From Azoarcus sp. (GTDB taxonomy: Bacteria > Pseudomonadota > Gammaproteobacteria > Burkholderiales > Rhodocyclaceae), in NCBI GenBank assembly GCA_023230755.1, contig JALNWS010000001.1, forward strand, positions 1-48,314: a DNA stretch of 48,314 nucleotides, given 5' to 3'. The translations under genes and the position numbers were made by a program. The stretch's first letter is position 1; the number at the start of each line of letters is the position of its first letter. Positions 25,828 to 34,217 of the stretch are shown in pieces. Under the pieces are notes generated by a model. It was not told where the DNA came from and did not search any database. It saw only the letters and a list, made by a program, of their open reading frames with translations.

Positions 25828-26760
25828 TCACTGTTGCTCGCCCTGCGCGCCGTGCAGCTCGCGCAAGCGACTGGTGAAGTGGCGGGCAATGCGCCCTGGC
25901 GCGGGGCTGCGGGCGATCGACACGTTCCAGTCGCAGCGGTACTGCAGGGTGTCCGACGGAATCCGCCGCAGTACGCCTGCCTGCTCGAAGGACTGCGCAT
26001 AGTGCTCGGGCAGAAAGCCGAGGTAGCGCCCTGAGCGGATCAGCACCACGCTGCCCTCCTGCTCATGTGCCCGCGCCGCCGGTTGCAGGCCGAGGCGCCA
26101 GAAATGCTCCATGTTGGGCGAGTGGTATCCAAGACCAACGAAGGCCGCGGTGCGCAGCGCAGCGTCATCGGGGGTCGCACCACCACGCAGCAGCGGGTGA
26201 TCGGGCGCACCGTACAACCACATCTGTTCGGCGAACAAGGGCCAGCTCAGCAGACTTTCGCTGGCGCGGTGAAAGGGGTGGATCGCCACCTGAAACTGGC
26301 CTTCGAGCAAGCCCTTCTCGATCGCAATCGTGCCCGACACATGCAGGTTCAGGTTCACCCCGGGCGCCTCCGCGCCGAAGGCCGCGATCGCCTCGGCCAG
26401 GTGGCACGCCGGATTGGTCACGAATTTGTCGAAAACAGCGAGATTCAGCTCGCCGCGCATCCCGCCGTGCAGCCCCGCCACCTCGCGCCTGAAACCCTCG
26501 ATCTGCGACAGCAGCCTGCGCGCCGCGTCGAGCACCGTCCCCCCCTCCTCGGTGAGCGCAAAACCCGAACGCCCGCGTTCGCACAGACGCACGCCCAGTC
26601 GGGTTTCGAGATCCTTGAGATGACGGCTGATCACGGAGCGGCTGATGTTGAGCCGCAGCTCGGCCGCAGCAAGTCCACCAGATTCAGCAATCGCAATGAA
26701 TATCCGAAGCAGGCGCAGATCGGCTTCGGCGAGATTTGTCAGGAGCGCGCGGGATTTCAT
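25828..26760 (-). CDS. LysR-type transcriptional regulator
   Basis: This 310-residue regulator is divergent from the ABC transporter operon. The winged HTH lies near residues 14-75 (DLRLLRIFIAIAESGGLAAA, then LNISRSVISRHLKDLETRLGVRLCERGRSGFALTEEG in one stretch). The rest is a periplasmic-binding-like effector domain. The spacing to the ABC operon start is 356 bases. An 18-bp palindrome lies 10 bases upstream of its own ATG, and a sister copy lies upstream of the aminotransferase operon at the far end. It is therefore the probable regulator of the whole module. The inducer is unknown; a beta-amino acid or pyrimidine-derived compound is plausible. Confidence 0.88.
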   Translation of the reverse strand: MKSRALLTNLAEADLRLLRIFIAIAESGGLAAAELRLNISRSVISRHLKDLETRLGVRLCERGRSGFALTEEGGTVLDAARRLLSQIEGFRREVAGLHGGMRGELNLAVFDKFVTNPACHLAEAIAAFGAEAPGVNLNLHVSGTIAIEKGLLEGQFQVAIHPFHRASESLLSWPLFAEQMWLYGAPDHPLLRGGATPDDAALRTAAFVGLGYHSPNMEHFWRLGLQPAARAHEQEGSVVLIRSGRYLGFLPEHYAQSFEQAGVLRRIPSDTLQYRCDWNVSIARSPAPGRIARHFTSRLRELHGAQGEQQ

Positions 26761-26769
26761 GGCGAAATT

Positions 26770-26787
26770 GTTTCATAAACCTGAAAC
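26770..26787. promoter_or_regulatory. candidate LysR operator, copy 1
   Basis: GTTTCA-TAAACC-TGAAAC is a perfect 6-bp-arm palindrome containing the T-N11-A pattern of LysR sites. It lies 10 bases upstream of the LysR start, where binding would repress the regulator. A matching site is at 38421-38438. Confidence 0.6.
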
Positions 26788-26876
26788 GTTGATTTCGATA
26801 TTTGTAGTTTTCTGCACCAAACACCCTCTCTAAGGTAACCCCAAGCGCGGAACGAATCTTGTTCGATGTGGCAACG

Positions 26877-26911
26877 GCACCAAAGGGAAGCTGAAATCCC
26901 CACTTTGGTGC
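26877..26911. promoter_or_regulatory. long inverted repeat with GCACCAAAG arms
   Basis: GCACCAAAG (26877-26885) pairs with CTTTGGTGC (26903-26911), and the inner bases GGGA and TCCC can extend the stem. A third GCACCAAA lies at 26814-26821, 63 bases upstream (six helical turns). It may be a binding site for a second regulator or an RNA hairpin. Confidence 0.4.
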
Positions 26912-26916
26912 ATGAG

Positions 26917-26931
26917 TCCGAACATTTCGGA
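26917..26931. promoter_or_regulatory. 15-bp palindrome TCCGAA-CAT-TTCGGA
   Basis: The two 6-base arms are exact complements around CAT. The site lies 102 bases upstream of the sigma-54 -24 box, in the range where an enhancer-binding protein would sit. The protein cannot be named. Confidence 0.4.
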
Positions 26932-27032
26932 TAACGGCAAAGGCTGTCACATCGCGGAACTGCACCTCCAAGACAGCCCGCTCCGAGCGAAATCAGCCAC
27001 ATACGACATTTTTATCAGAAACACTTCAGACA

Positions 27033-27047
27033 TGGCATGACGCTTGC
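27033..27047 (+). promoter_or_regulatory. sigma-54-like promoter of the ABC transporter operon
   Basis: TGGCATGACGCTTGC has the TGGCA and TTGC elements, with GG and GC separated by exactly 10 bases. Transcription would begin near 27059, 58 bases before the first ATG. No enhancer-binding activator gene is in the window. Confidence 0.5.
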
Positions 27048-27116
27048 GGAATGCAGTCTGAAGCCTCAGCCAGAAGCGCTTTCATTTTCATCTCAACCCT
27101 AGCGAGGATTCACCCC

Positions 27117-28784
27117 ATGAGCACATGCAATCGGCCCACCCGTCGGCTTACCGCCCTGATCGGCAGCACGCTCCTTGCGCTGTCGTTCGCATCCAGTGCC
27201 GTGATGGCGCAGGAAAAGGTGCTCCGCATCGGCATGACCGCCGCAGACATTCCGCGCACCCTGGGTCAGCCTGACCAGGGCTTCGAGGGCAACCGCTTCA
27301 CCGGCATCCCCATGTACGACTCGCTGACCCAGTGGGATCTGTCCAAGGCCGATGCACCGAGCGTACTGATTCCCGGCCTGGCCACATCGTGGAAAGTCGA
27401 TGCTGCCGACAAGACCAAGTGGATTTTCAAGCTGCGTCCCGGCGTGAAGTTCCATGACGGCTCCGCCTTCAACGCCGACGCCGTGGTGTGGAACGTGCAG
27501 AAGGTGCTGGACAAGACCGCAAAGCAGTTCGACGCCAGCCAGGTGGGTGTCACCGCCTCGCGCATGCCGACGCTGCGCAGCGCCAGAAAGATCGACGACC
27601 TGACCGTCGAGCTCACTGCCTCCGAGCCCGATGCCTTCCTGCCGATCAACCTGACCAACCTGTTCATGGCCTCGCCCGCGCACTGGGAAGCCAAGTTCAA
27701 GGCCGTACCGGCCAGCGTTACCGACACCGCGGCACGCAGCAAGCAGGCGTGGATTGCCTTTGCCGCAGACGCCTCCGGTACCGGTCCGTTCAAGATGGTC
27801 GCCTTCGCGCCGCGCGAGCGTCTTGAAGTCGCCAAGAACACTGAATACTGGGATCCGAAGCGCACGCCGACGATCGACAAGGTGGTGATGCTGCCGCTGC
27901 CCGAAGCCAACGCCCGTACCGCCGCCCTGCTCTCCGGTCAGGTGGACTGGATCGAGGCCCCGGCCCCGGACGCAATGGATCAGATCAAGAGCCGCGGCTT
28001 CAAGATCTACTCCAACCCGCAACCGCATATCTGGCCGTGGCAACTGTCCTTTGCCGAAGGTTCGCCGTGGCTGGACAAGCGCGTGCGCCAGGCCGCCAAC
28101 CTGTGCATCAACCGCAGCGAGCTGAAAGCTTTCCTCGGCGGCATGATGGGTGAGGCCAAGGGCATCGTGTCACCCGACCATCCGTGGTGGGGCAACCCGA
28201 AGTTCGACATCAAGTTCGACCCCAAAACCGCGACCAAGATGATGGTCGAGGCCGGCCACACCGCCGACAAGCCGCTCAAGGTAAAGGTTCAGGTTTCGGC
28301 CTCGGGTTCGGGTCAGATGCAACCGCTGCCGATGAACGAGTACATCCAGGAAAGCCTGAAGCAGTGCAACTTCGACGTCGAACTCGATGTGCTTGAGTGG
28401 AACACCTTGTTCACCAACTGGCGCAAGGGTGCGAAGGACCCGTCGGCCAACGGCGCCAACGCCATCAACGTGTCTGCAGCCGCAATGGACCCCTTCTTCG
28501 CCATGGTGCGCTTCGTCAGCACCAAGACCTTCCCCCCGGTTTCCAACAACTGGGGCTACTTCGGCAATGACGAGTTCGACGCCCTGATCGCGACCGCCCG
28601 CACCAGCTTCGACGACAAGGAACGCGATGCGGCCCTGGCGAAGCTGCATGCCCGCATCGTGGAAGAGGCGCCGTTCATCTTCGTTGCCCATGACGTCGGA
28701 CCGCGTGCCATGTCGGCCAAGGTCAAGAACGTGGTCCAACCGAAGAGCTGGTTCATCGACATCGCCACGATGAAGATGGACTGA
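27117..28784 (+). CDS. ABC transporter substrate-binding protein, peptide/nickel family
   Basis: This is the periplasmic receptor of the importer encoded downstream (SBP family 5). The product is 555 residues from ATG 27117, preceded by GAGGA. A signal peptide is clear, with hydrophobic core LIGSTLLALSFASSAVMA and cleavage before QEKVLRIGM. Family landmarks are PGLATSWKVD, WIFKLRPGVKFHDGSAFNADAVVWN (one stretch) and GTGPFKMVAF. The ligand is not evident; the neighbours suggest an amide, carbamoyl or beta-amino-acid compound rather than a general peptide. An in-frame start at 27051 would read through the leader and is unlikely. Confidence 0.9.
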   Translation: MSTCNRPTRRLTALIGSTLLALSFASSAVMAQEKVLRIGMTAADIPRTLGQPDQGFEGNRFTGIPMYDSLTQWDLSKADAPSVLIPGLATSWKVDAADKTKWIFKLRPGVKFHDGSAFNADAVVWNVQKVLDKTAKQFDASQVGVTASRMPTLRSARKIDDLTVELTASEPDAFLPINLTNLFMASPAHWEAKFKAVPASVTDTAARSKQAWIAFAADASGTGPFKMVAFAPRERLEVAKNTEYWDPKRTPTIDKVVMLPLPEANARTAALLSGQVDWIEAPAPDAMDQIKSRGFKIYSNPQPHIWPWQLSFAEGSPWLDKRVRQAANLCINRSELKAFLGGMMGEAKGIVSPDHPWWGNPKFDIKFDPKTATKMMVEAGHTADKPLKVKVQVSASGSGQMQPLPMNEYIQESLKQCNFDVELDVLEWNTLFTNWRKGAKDPSANGANAINVSAAAMDPFFAMVRFVSTKTFPPVSNNWGYFGNDEFDALIATARTSFDDKERDAALAKLHARIVEEAPFIFVAHDVGPRAMSAKVKNVVQPKSWFIDIATMKMD

Positions 28785-28794
28785 TTGTCCCCAC

Positions 28795-28848
28795 GCGCCG
28801 CGGCATCGCGGCGCAAAGCGGACTTGCCGCCGGCCGGCGCGCCGGCGG
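28795..28848 (+). repeat. two tandem GC-rich hairpins between receptor and permease genes
   Basis: Hairpin 1: GCGCCGCG (28795-28802) with CGCGGCGC (28807-28814), loop gcat. Hairpin 2: CCGCCGGC (28827-28834) with GCCGGCGG (28841-28848), 6-base loop. Neither is followed by a T-run. They probably protect the receptor mRNA 3' end or partly stop transcription, which would raise receptor level over permease. Confidence 0.6.
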
Positions 28849-28878
28849 ATTCAACTCAATGACCCACAGGGCCGAACG

Positions 28879-29832
28879 ATGATCTTCTATCTCCTGCGCC
28901 GCATCGTGTACACGATTCCGATCATGATCGGCGTCGCCTTCTTCTGTTTTCTGCTGGTGCATATTTCGCCGGGCGACCCGCTGGTTTCCATCCTGCCGCC
29001 CGATGCCTCGATCGAGCTGCAACAGCAGCTGATGAAACTCTACGGTTTCGACCGCCCCTGGTACGAACAATTTGCCCACTGGTTCTGGCGTGCGCTGCAC
29101 GGCGACCTCGGCACCTCGATCGCGTCCGGCCGTTCGGTTTCGACCGAAGTCATGCGTGCGGTCGGCAACACCCTGATGCTGTCGTGCATGGCCACCCTGA
29201 TCGGCTTTCTGTTCGGCAGCCTGTTCGGCTTCGTCGCCGGCTACTTTCGCGACTCCTGGGTGGACCGCGTGGCCTCCGCGCTGTCGGTGCTCGGCGTCAG
29301 CGTGCCGCACTACTGGCTGGGCATGGTGCTGGTCATCATCTTCTCGTCGCAGCTGATGTGGCTGCCAGCCACCGGTGCCGGCCCTGGCGGATCGGGTGAA
29401 TGGGCCTGGGACTGGGCACATGTCCAGTTCATGGTGCTGCCCGCGATCACGATGTCCGTCATCCCGATGGGCATCATTGCCCGCACCGTTCGCGCCCTGG
29501 TGGCCGACATTCTGGCGCAGGAATTCGTCGTTGGCCTGCGCGCCAAGGGCCTGACCGACCTCGGCATCTTCCTGCACGTGGTCAAGAACGCTGCCCCCAC
29601 CGCGCTGGCGGTGATGGGCCTGCAGCTGGGCTACCTGCTCGGTGGCTCGATCCTGATCGAAACCGTGTTCTCGTGGCCGGGTACCGGCTTCCTGCTCAAC
29701 TCGGCCATCTTCCAGCGCGACATGCCGCTGCTGCAGGGCACGATCCTGGTGCTTGCCACCTTCTTCGTCGTACTCAACCTGATGGTGGATGTCCTTCAGA
29801 CCACCCTCGACCCGAGGATCCAGAGATCATGA
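28879..29832 (+). CDS. ABC transporter permease, DppB-like
   Basis: This is the first inner-membrane permease of the importer, 317 residues with six predicted helices. It starts MIFYLLRRIVYTIPIMIGVAF, the typical DppB opening, followed by the periplasmic loop with HISPGDPL and LYGFDRPWYEQF. The EAA loop contacting the ATPases is visible as the segment FVVGLRAKGLTDLGIFLHVV. The C-terminus has GGSILIETVFSWPGTG. It overlaps the next gene by 4 bases (ATGA). Confidence 0.9.
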   Translation: MIFYLLRRIVYTIPIMIGVAFFCFLLVHISPGDPLVSILPPDASIELQQQLMKLYGFDRPWYEQFAHWFWRALHGDLGTSIASGRSVSTEVMRAVGNTLMLSCMATLIGFLFGSLFGFVAGYFRDSWVDRVASALSVLGVSVPHYWLGMVLVIIFSSQLMWLPATGAGPGGSGEWAWDWAHVQFMVLPAITMSVIPMGIIARTVRALVADILAQEFVVGLRAKGLTDLGIFLHVVKNAAPTALAVMGLQLGYLLGGSILIETVFSWPGTGFLLNSAIFQRDMPLLQGTILVLATFFVVLNLMVDVLQTTLDPRIQRS

Positions 29833-30734
29833 ACATGACTTCGACTGTCGCCGGCATTGCCCCCGTGCCCGCTGCCGCCGAGCCTGTAGAACGCTCGCCG
29901 GGCTTCTGGTCCGGGGTCGTGCGCAAACTCATGCGCGATCCGGTTGCACTGGGTGCCGGCGCCGTGCTGCTGACCCTGATCCTGATGGCGATCTTCGCCC
30001 ATCAGCTGGTGCCGTCCGACCCCTACGCCACCTCGATGCTCAAGCGCCTGAAGCCGATCGGCTTCGAAGGCTTCCCGCTCGGCTCCGACGAGCTCGGCCG
30101 CGACATGCTGTCACGCCTGATGCTGGGCACACGGCTGTCACTGTTCATGGGCATCACCCCGGTGCTGATCGCCTTTGTCATCGGCAGCGGTGTCGGCATC
30201 CTCCCCGGCTATGCGGGCGGACTGGTGAACACGCTGATCATGCGCACCATCGACATCCTCTACGCCTTCCCGTCGGTGCTGCTCGCCATCGCCCTGTCGG
30301 GCGCGCTCGGCGCCGGCATCGGCAACGCCCTGCTGTCGCTGACCATCGTCTTCATTCCGCAGATCGCGCGGGTAGCGGAAAGCGTCACCACGCAGGTCAG
30401 GGGTCGCGACTACGTCGAAGCCGCGCGTGCCTCGGGTGCCAGCCCCTTCACCATCGTGCGCGTGCATGTGCTGGGTAACGTGCTGGGGCCGATCTTCGTC
30501 TTTGCCACCAGCCTGATCGCGGTATCGATGATTCTCGCCTCCGGCCTGTCCTTCCTCGGCCTCGGCGTGCGCCCACCCGAACCCGAATGGGGCCTGATGC
30601 TCAACACCCTGCGCACCGCGATCTACACCCAGCCCTGGGTGGCGGCCCTGCCCGGCGTGATGATCTTCATCACCTCGATCTCCTTCAATCTGCTGTCCGA
30701 CAGCCTGCGCTCGGCGATGGACGTCAAGAGCTAA
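29829..30734 (+). CDS. ABC transporter permease, DppC-like
   Basis: This is the second permease, 301 residues from ATG 29829 (MNMTSTVAG), overlapping the previous stop. After a cytoplasmic head the first helix is GAGAVLLTLILMAIFAHQL. The DppC-type segment HQLVPSDPYATSMLKRLKP is followed by PLGSDELGRDMLSRLMLGTR. The EAA loop is RDYVEAARASGASPFTIV. The frame is open far upstream, but that stretch overlaps the DppB gene. Confidence 0.9.
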   Translation: MNMTSTVAGIAPVPAAAEPVERSPGFWSGVVRKLMRDPVALGAGAVLLTLILMAIFAHQLVPSDPYATSMLKRLKPIGFEGFPLGSDELGRDMLSRLMLGTRLSLFMGITPVLIAFVIGSGVGILPGYAGGLVNTLIMRTIDILYAFPSVLLAIALSGALGAGIGNALLSLTIVFIPQIARVAESVTTQVRGRDYVEAARASGASPFTIVRVHVLGNVLGPIFVFATSLIAVSMILASGLSFLGLGVRPPEPEWGLMLNTLRTAIYTQPWVAALPGVMIFITSISFNLLSDSLRSAMDVKS

Positions 30735-30748
30735 TCCAGGGAGTCCTC

Positions 30749-31825
30749 ATGAGTACCGGAATCAGCATCGAACATATCGGCGCACCAGCGGGCAGCGACC
30801 GCGGTGGCCCCGCACAGCCCCTGTTGACCGTCAACAAACTGGTCAAGCACTTTGACCTCAAGAAGAGTTTTGTCGAAACCCTGGTCGGCGGCGGCAAGGT
30901 GGTGCGCGCGGTCGACGGCGTCGACTTCAAGATCATGAAGGGCGAAACGCTCGGCGTGGTGGGCGAATCCGGCTGCGGCAAATCGACCACGGCGCGCCTG
31001 CTGATGCATCTGATCGACCCCTCTGCGGGCGAGATCGTCTTCAACGGCGAAACCGTCGGCTCGCCACAACTGTCTTTGCGTGAATACCGACGCCAGGTAC
31101 AGATGGTGTTCCAGGACAGCTACTCTTCGTTGAACCCCCGCCTCACCATCCAGGACTCGATCGCCTTCGGTCCGCAGGTGCATGGCGTGCCCAAGCAGGA
31201 AGCCGTCACCCGCGCCCGCAGCCTGCTCTCCCGCGTCGGCCTCGAGCCGCGACGCTTTGCCGGGCGCTATCCACACGAGCTGTCCGGCGGCCAGCGTCAG
31301 CGCGTCAATATCGCCCGTGCGCTGGCCTGCGAGCCGCGTCTGGTGATCCTCGACGAAGCGGTGTCTGCCCTCGACAAGTCCGTCGAAGCGCAGGTGCTGA
31401 ACCTGCTGATGGACCTGAAGGAAGAGTTCGGGCTGACCTATCTCTTCATCAGCCACGATCTTCACGTGGTGCGCTATATCTCCGACCGCGTCATGGTGAT
31501 GTATCTGGGGAAGGTGGCCGAAACCGGCCCCGCCGAAGCCTTGTTCCAGGAACCGCATCATCCCTACACCCGGGCACTGCTGTCGTCCATGCCGTCGATG
31601 GATCCCGACCACCGCACCGAACAGGCCGCGCTTGCGGGCGACCCGCCCAACCCGATCGATCCGCCGTCGGGCTGCCGCTTTCACACCCGCTGCCCGCTCG
31701 CCGAGGCGGTGTGTTCGCAACGTGTTCCCATCCTCGAAAACCGCAACCAGCGCGAAACCGCCTGCCTCATCCATGAGCCCGGCAGCGGTCACTCACTCGC
31801 CGGCACAGCCATCCACGCATCATGA
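30749..31825 (+). CDS. ABC transporter ATP-binding protein, DppF-like
   Basis: This is one of two ATPases driving the importer. The product is 358 residues from ATG 30749, preceded by AGGGAG. Walker A is GESGCGKST, the signature is LSGGQRQRVNIARAL and Walker B is LVILDEAVSALD, followed by LFISHDL (H-loop). The C-terminal oligopeptide extension with Cys residues (GCRFHTRCPLAEAVC) is present. This extension can hold an iron-sulfur cluster in relatives. In this operon the DppF-like gene precedes the DppD-like gene, the reverse of E. coli dpp. Confidence 0.9.
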   Translation: MSTGISIEHIGAPAGSDRGGPAQPLLTVNKLVKHFDLKKSFVETLVGGGKVVRAVDGVDFKIMKGETLGVVGESGCGKSTTARLLMHLIDPSAGEIVFNGETVGSPQLSLREYRRQVQMVFQDSYSSLNPRLTIQDSIAFGPQVHGVPKQEAVTRARSLLSRVGLEPRRFAGRYPHELSGGQRQRVNIARALACEPRLVILDEAVSALDKSVEAQVLNLLMDLKEEFGLTYLFISHDLHVVRYISDRVMVMYLGKVAETGPAEALFQEPHHPYTRALLSSMPSMDPDHRTEQAALAGDPPNPIDPPSGCRFHTRCPLAEAVCSQRVPILENRNQRETACLIHEPGSGHSLAGTAIHAS

Positions 31826-32889
31826 GCGGAGCCGACATGAACACAGACACTCAAACCGATCGCACACCGATCGTGTCGGTGCGCGACCTGCGCGTCACCT
31901 TCACCGGTGGCAAGAAACCGGTCAAAGCCGTCAATGGCGTCGACCTCAGCGTTGCCCGGGGTGAAACCGTCGCCCTGATCGGCGAATCCGGCTCCGGCAA
32001 GAGCGTCACCCTGCGCTCGCTGCTGCGCCTGCACCCCGCGCGCCGCACCCGCATCGAAGGCAGGATCGACGTCGCCGGCGTGGACGTGCTCGCCATGAAC
32101 AACCGCACACTCGCCGACTATCGCGGTCGTATCGCGTCGATGATCTTCCAGGAGCCTCTGCTCGCCCTCGACCCGGTGTATACCGTCGGCGCGCAGATCG
32201 TGGAGTCCATCCGTCGTCACGAACGCATCAGCCCCGCCGACGCGCGCAAGCGTGCGCTGGAGCTGTTCGAACGTGTGCGCATTCCCAGCCCGGAGCGCCG
32301 CCTCGACGCCTACCCGCACGAGATGTCCGGCGGCATGCGCCAGCGCGCAATGATCGCGCTCGCGCTGGCCTGCCGGCCGCAAGTACTGCTCGCCGACGAG
32401 CCCACCACTGCGCTCGACGCCACGGTGCAGATCCAGATCCTGCTGTTGTTGCGCGAACTGCAGCGCGAACTGGGGCTGGGGATCATCTTCGTCACCCATG
32501 ACATGGGTGCCGCAGTGGAAGTCGCCGACCGTTTCGCGGTGATGTACGCCGGTCGCATCGTCGAGGAAGGCCCCACCCGCGAGGTGATCCGCAACCCCCG
32601 TCACCCCTACACCCTGGCCCTGATGCAGGCGCGCGCCGATGGCGCCATGGAGAAAGGCGCGCGGCTCGCCAGCATTCCCGGCGCACCGCCCGACCTCGCG
32701 AACCTGCCGGCCGGCTGCGCCTTCGCCGAGCGCTGCACCTTCGTTCAGCCCGCCTGCCTGCAGACCCAGCCCGACGCCGTCGAGCTCGGCGGCAGTCACC
32801 GCGCACGCTGCCTGCGCACCGACGCCACGGCCCACGTCATGACGCGAGCCGCAACCCACGCCCCTCGTCCCCTCACCGAAACTGCCTGA
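31822..32889 (+). CDS. ABC transporter ATP-binding protein, DppD-like
   Basis: This is the second ATPase, 355 residues from ATG 31822, which overlaps the previous stop by 4 bases. A second in-frame ATG at 31837 is possible. Walker A is GESGSGKSV, the signature is MSGGMRQRAMIALAL and Walker B is LLADEPTTALD, with FVTHDMG as the H-loop. The MSGGMRQR form marks the DppD branch. The C-terminal Cys motif is GCAFAERCTFVQPAC. It pairs with the DppF-like protein. Confidence 0.9.
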   Translation: MSGADMNTDTQTDRTPIVSVRDLRVTFTGGKKPVKAVNGVDLSVARGETVALIGESGSGKSVTLRSLLRLHPARRTRIEGRIDVAGVDVLAMNNRTLADYRGRIASMIFQEPLLALDPVYTVGAQIVESIRRHERISPADARKRALELFERVRIPSPERRLDAYPHEMSGGMRQRAMIALALACRPQVLLADEPTTALDATVQIQILLLLRELQRELGLGIIFVTHDMGAAVEVADRFAVMYAGRIVEEGPTREVIRNPRHPYTLALMQARADGAMEKGARLASIPGAPPDLANLPAGCAFAERCTFVQPACLQTQPDAVELGGSHRARCLRTDATAHVMTRAATHAPRPLTETA

Positions 32890-32936
32890 GCGGTCAAGGC
32901 CCCACCCCCTCACTCCACAGCCACAACGGACACCCC

Positions 32937-34124
32937 ATGCTGATCGAACACGACCCCGCCCACGCCTTCGTCCCCTATCCCGCAGTCGCGCTGCCGCATA
33001 CGCCGGGCGGCCCGCTCGACGGCCTCAGCTTTGCGGTCAAGGATCTCTTCGATGTCGCCGGCTATCCGACCGGCGGCGGCAATCCGCACGTGCTGGCGCT
33101 GTCGGGCATCAAGACCCACACCGCGCCCACCGTGCAGCGCCTGCTCGACAGCGGCGCCCGCTTCGTTGGCAAAACCTATACCGACGAACTCGCCTTCTCG
33201 ATGAACGGCATCAACGCCCACTTCGGTGCCCCGGTCAATGGCGGTGCGCCTGACCGTATCACCGGCGGCTCGTCTTCGGGCTCGGCCGCGGCAGTCTCCA
33301 ACGGGCTGGTGGATTTCGCCCTCGGCACCGACACCGGTGGCTCGGTGCGCTGTCCGGCCAGTCACTGCGGCCTCTTCGGCCTGCGCCCGACGCATGGCCG
33401 CATCAGCCTGGAGAACTGCCTCGATCTGGCACCGGGGTTCGACAGCTGCGGCTTCTTCACCCGCGACAGTGAAACCTTTGCGCGCGTTGGCGACGTGCTG
33501 CTCGGTGCCGATCCCTCACCCCTGCCCGCACAACCCCGCCTGCTCTATCCGGAAGACGGCTGGAGCCTGCTCGACGGTGCCGTCAGCGACGCGCTGCAGC
33601 CAGCCCTGGACCGCGTTGAGGCGCTGTTCGGCAAAGCCGCCTTCATGCGCATGGCGCCCAAAGGCTTCGATCGCAACTACTGGGCCTTCCGCTACATCCA
33701 GGGGCGTGAAGCGTGGCAGGCCGACGGCGACATGATCGAACGCTACGGCCTCGTCCTCGGCCCCGGCGTGCGCGACCGCTTCGCGTGGTCGAAGCTGGTG
33801 ACGGACGCGCAGGTCGAAGAAAGCGTGGCAATCCGCAGCGAGGTCCGCGCCACACTGGCAGAAATCCTCGGCAACGATGGCGTCATGGTGCTGCCGACCA
33901 TGCCCGACATCGCCCCCTTGCTCACCGCCGACGAGGCCGCGCTTGAGGACTACCGCAACAACGCCATCAAGCTCCTGTGCCTGGCCGGACTGAGCGGTTT
34001 TCCGCAACTGTCGATGCCGCTGGTCAAGCGCAACGGCGTTCCGCTCGGCCTGTCGTTGCTCGGTCCGGCAGGCAGCGACCGCAGCCTGATCGCGATGGCG
34101 CAACGGATCGCGGCTGAAGGCTGA
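32937..34124 (+). CDS. amidase (amidase-signature family)
   Basis: This is a 395-residue hydrolase of carboxamides or related C-N bonds. The Ser-cisSer-Lys triad is visible: Lys35 in FAVKDLFDVAG, the SS pair in GGSSSGS (110-116) and Ser136 in GTDTGGSVRCPAS. It is shorter than GatA (about 480) and lacks its tRNA context, so it is a catabolic amidase. No signal peptide is seen, so it should act on imported substrate. It is the last gene of the transporter operon, 47 bases after the ATPase, which suggests the transported compound is its substrate. Confidence 0.88.
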   Translation: MLIEHDPAHAFVPYPAVALPHTPGGPLDGLSFAVKDLFDVAGYPTGGGNPHVLALSGIKTHTAPTVQRLLDSGARFVGKTYTDELAFSMNGINAHFGAPVNGGAPDRITGGSSSGSAAAVSNGLVDFALGTDTGGSVRCPASHCGLFGLRPTHGRISLENCLDLAPGFDSCGFFTRDSETFARVGDVLLGADPSPLPAQPRLLYPEDGWSLLDGAVSDALQPALDRVEALFGKAAFMRMAPKGFDRNYWAFRYIQGREAWQADGDMIERYGLVLGPGVRDRFAWSKLVTDAQVEESVAIRSEVRATLAEILGNDGVMVLPTMPDIAPLLTADEAALEDYRNNAIKLLCLAGLSGFPQLSMPLVKRNGVPLGLSLLGPAGSDRSLIAMAQRIAAEG

Positions 34125-34147
34125 TATTCAGACTGCTGCAAACGCTG

Positions 34148-34186
34148 AACGGGGCGCCCGGCGAGTGATTCGCCGGGCGCCCCGTT
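34148..34186. terminator. bidirectional terminator
   Basis: A perfect 16-bp stem, AACGGGGCGCCCGGCG at 34148-34163 with its complement at 34171-34186, encloses a 7-base loop. The A and T bases at the ends give short U-runs in both directions. It lies between the convergent amidase and hydrolase genes. Confidence 0.85.
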
Positions 34187-34217
34187 CCGTATTACACCGC
34201 TTCGAGGAGGACGAAGC

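Larger units (their letters stand above)
26761..27116. promoter_or_regulatory. 356-base divergent control region, LysR / ABC operon
   Basis: No gene is visible here. The region is more AT-rich than its surroundings and dense in symmetry: an 18-bp palindrome (26770-26787), a GCACCAAA motif (26814-26821) repeated as a hairpin (26877-26911), a 15-bp palindrome (26917-26931) and a sigma-54-like promoter (27033-27047). This points to control by several proteins. Confidence 0.7.
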
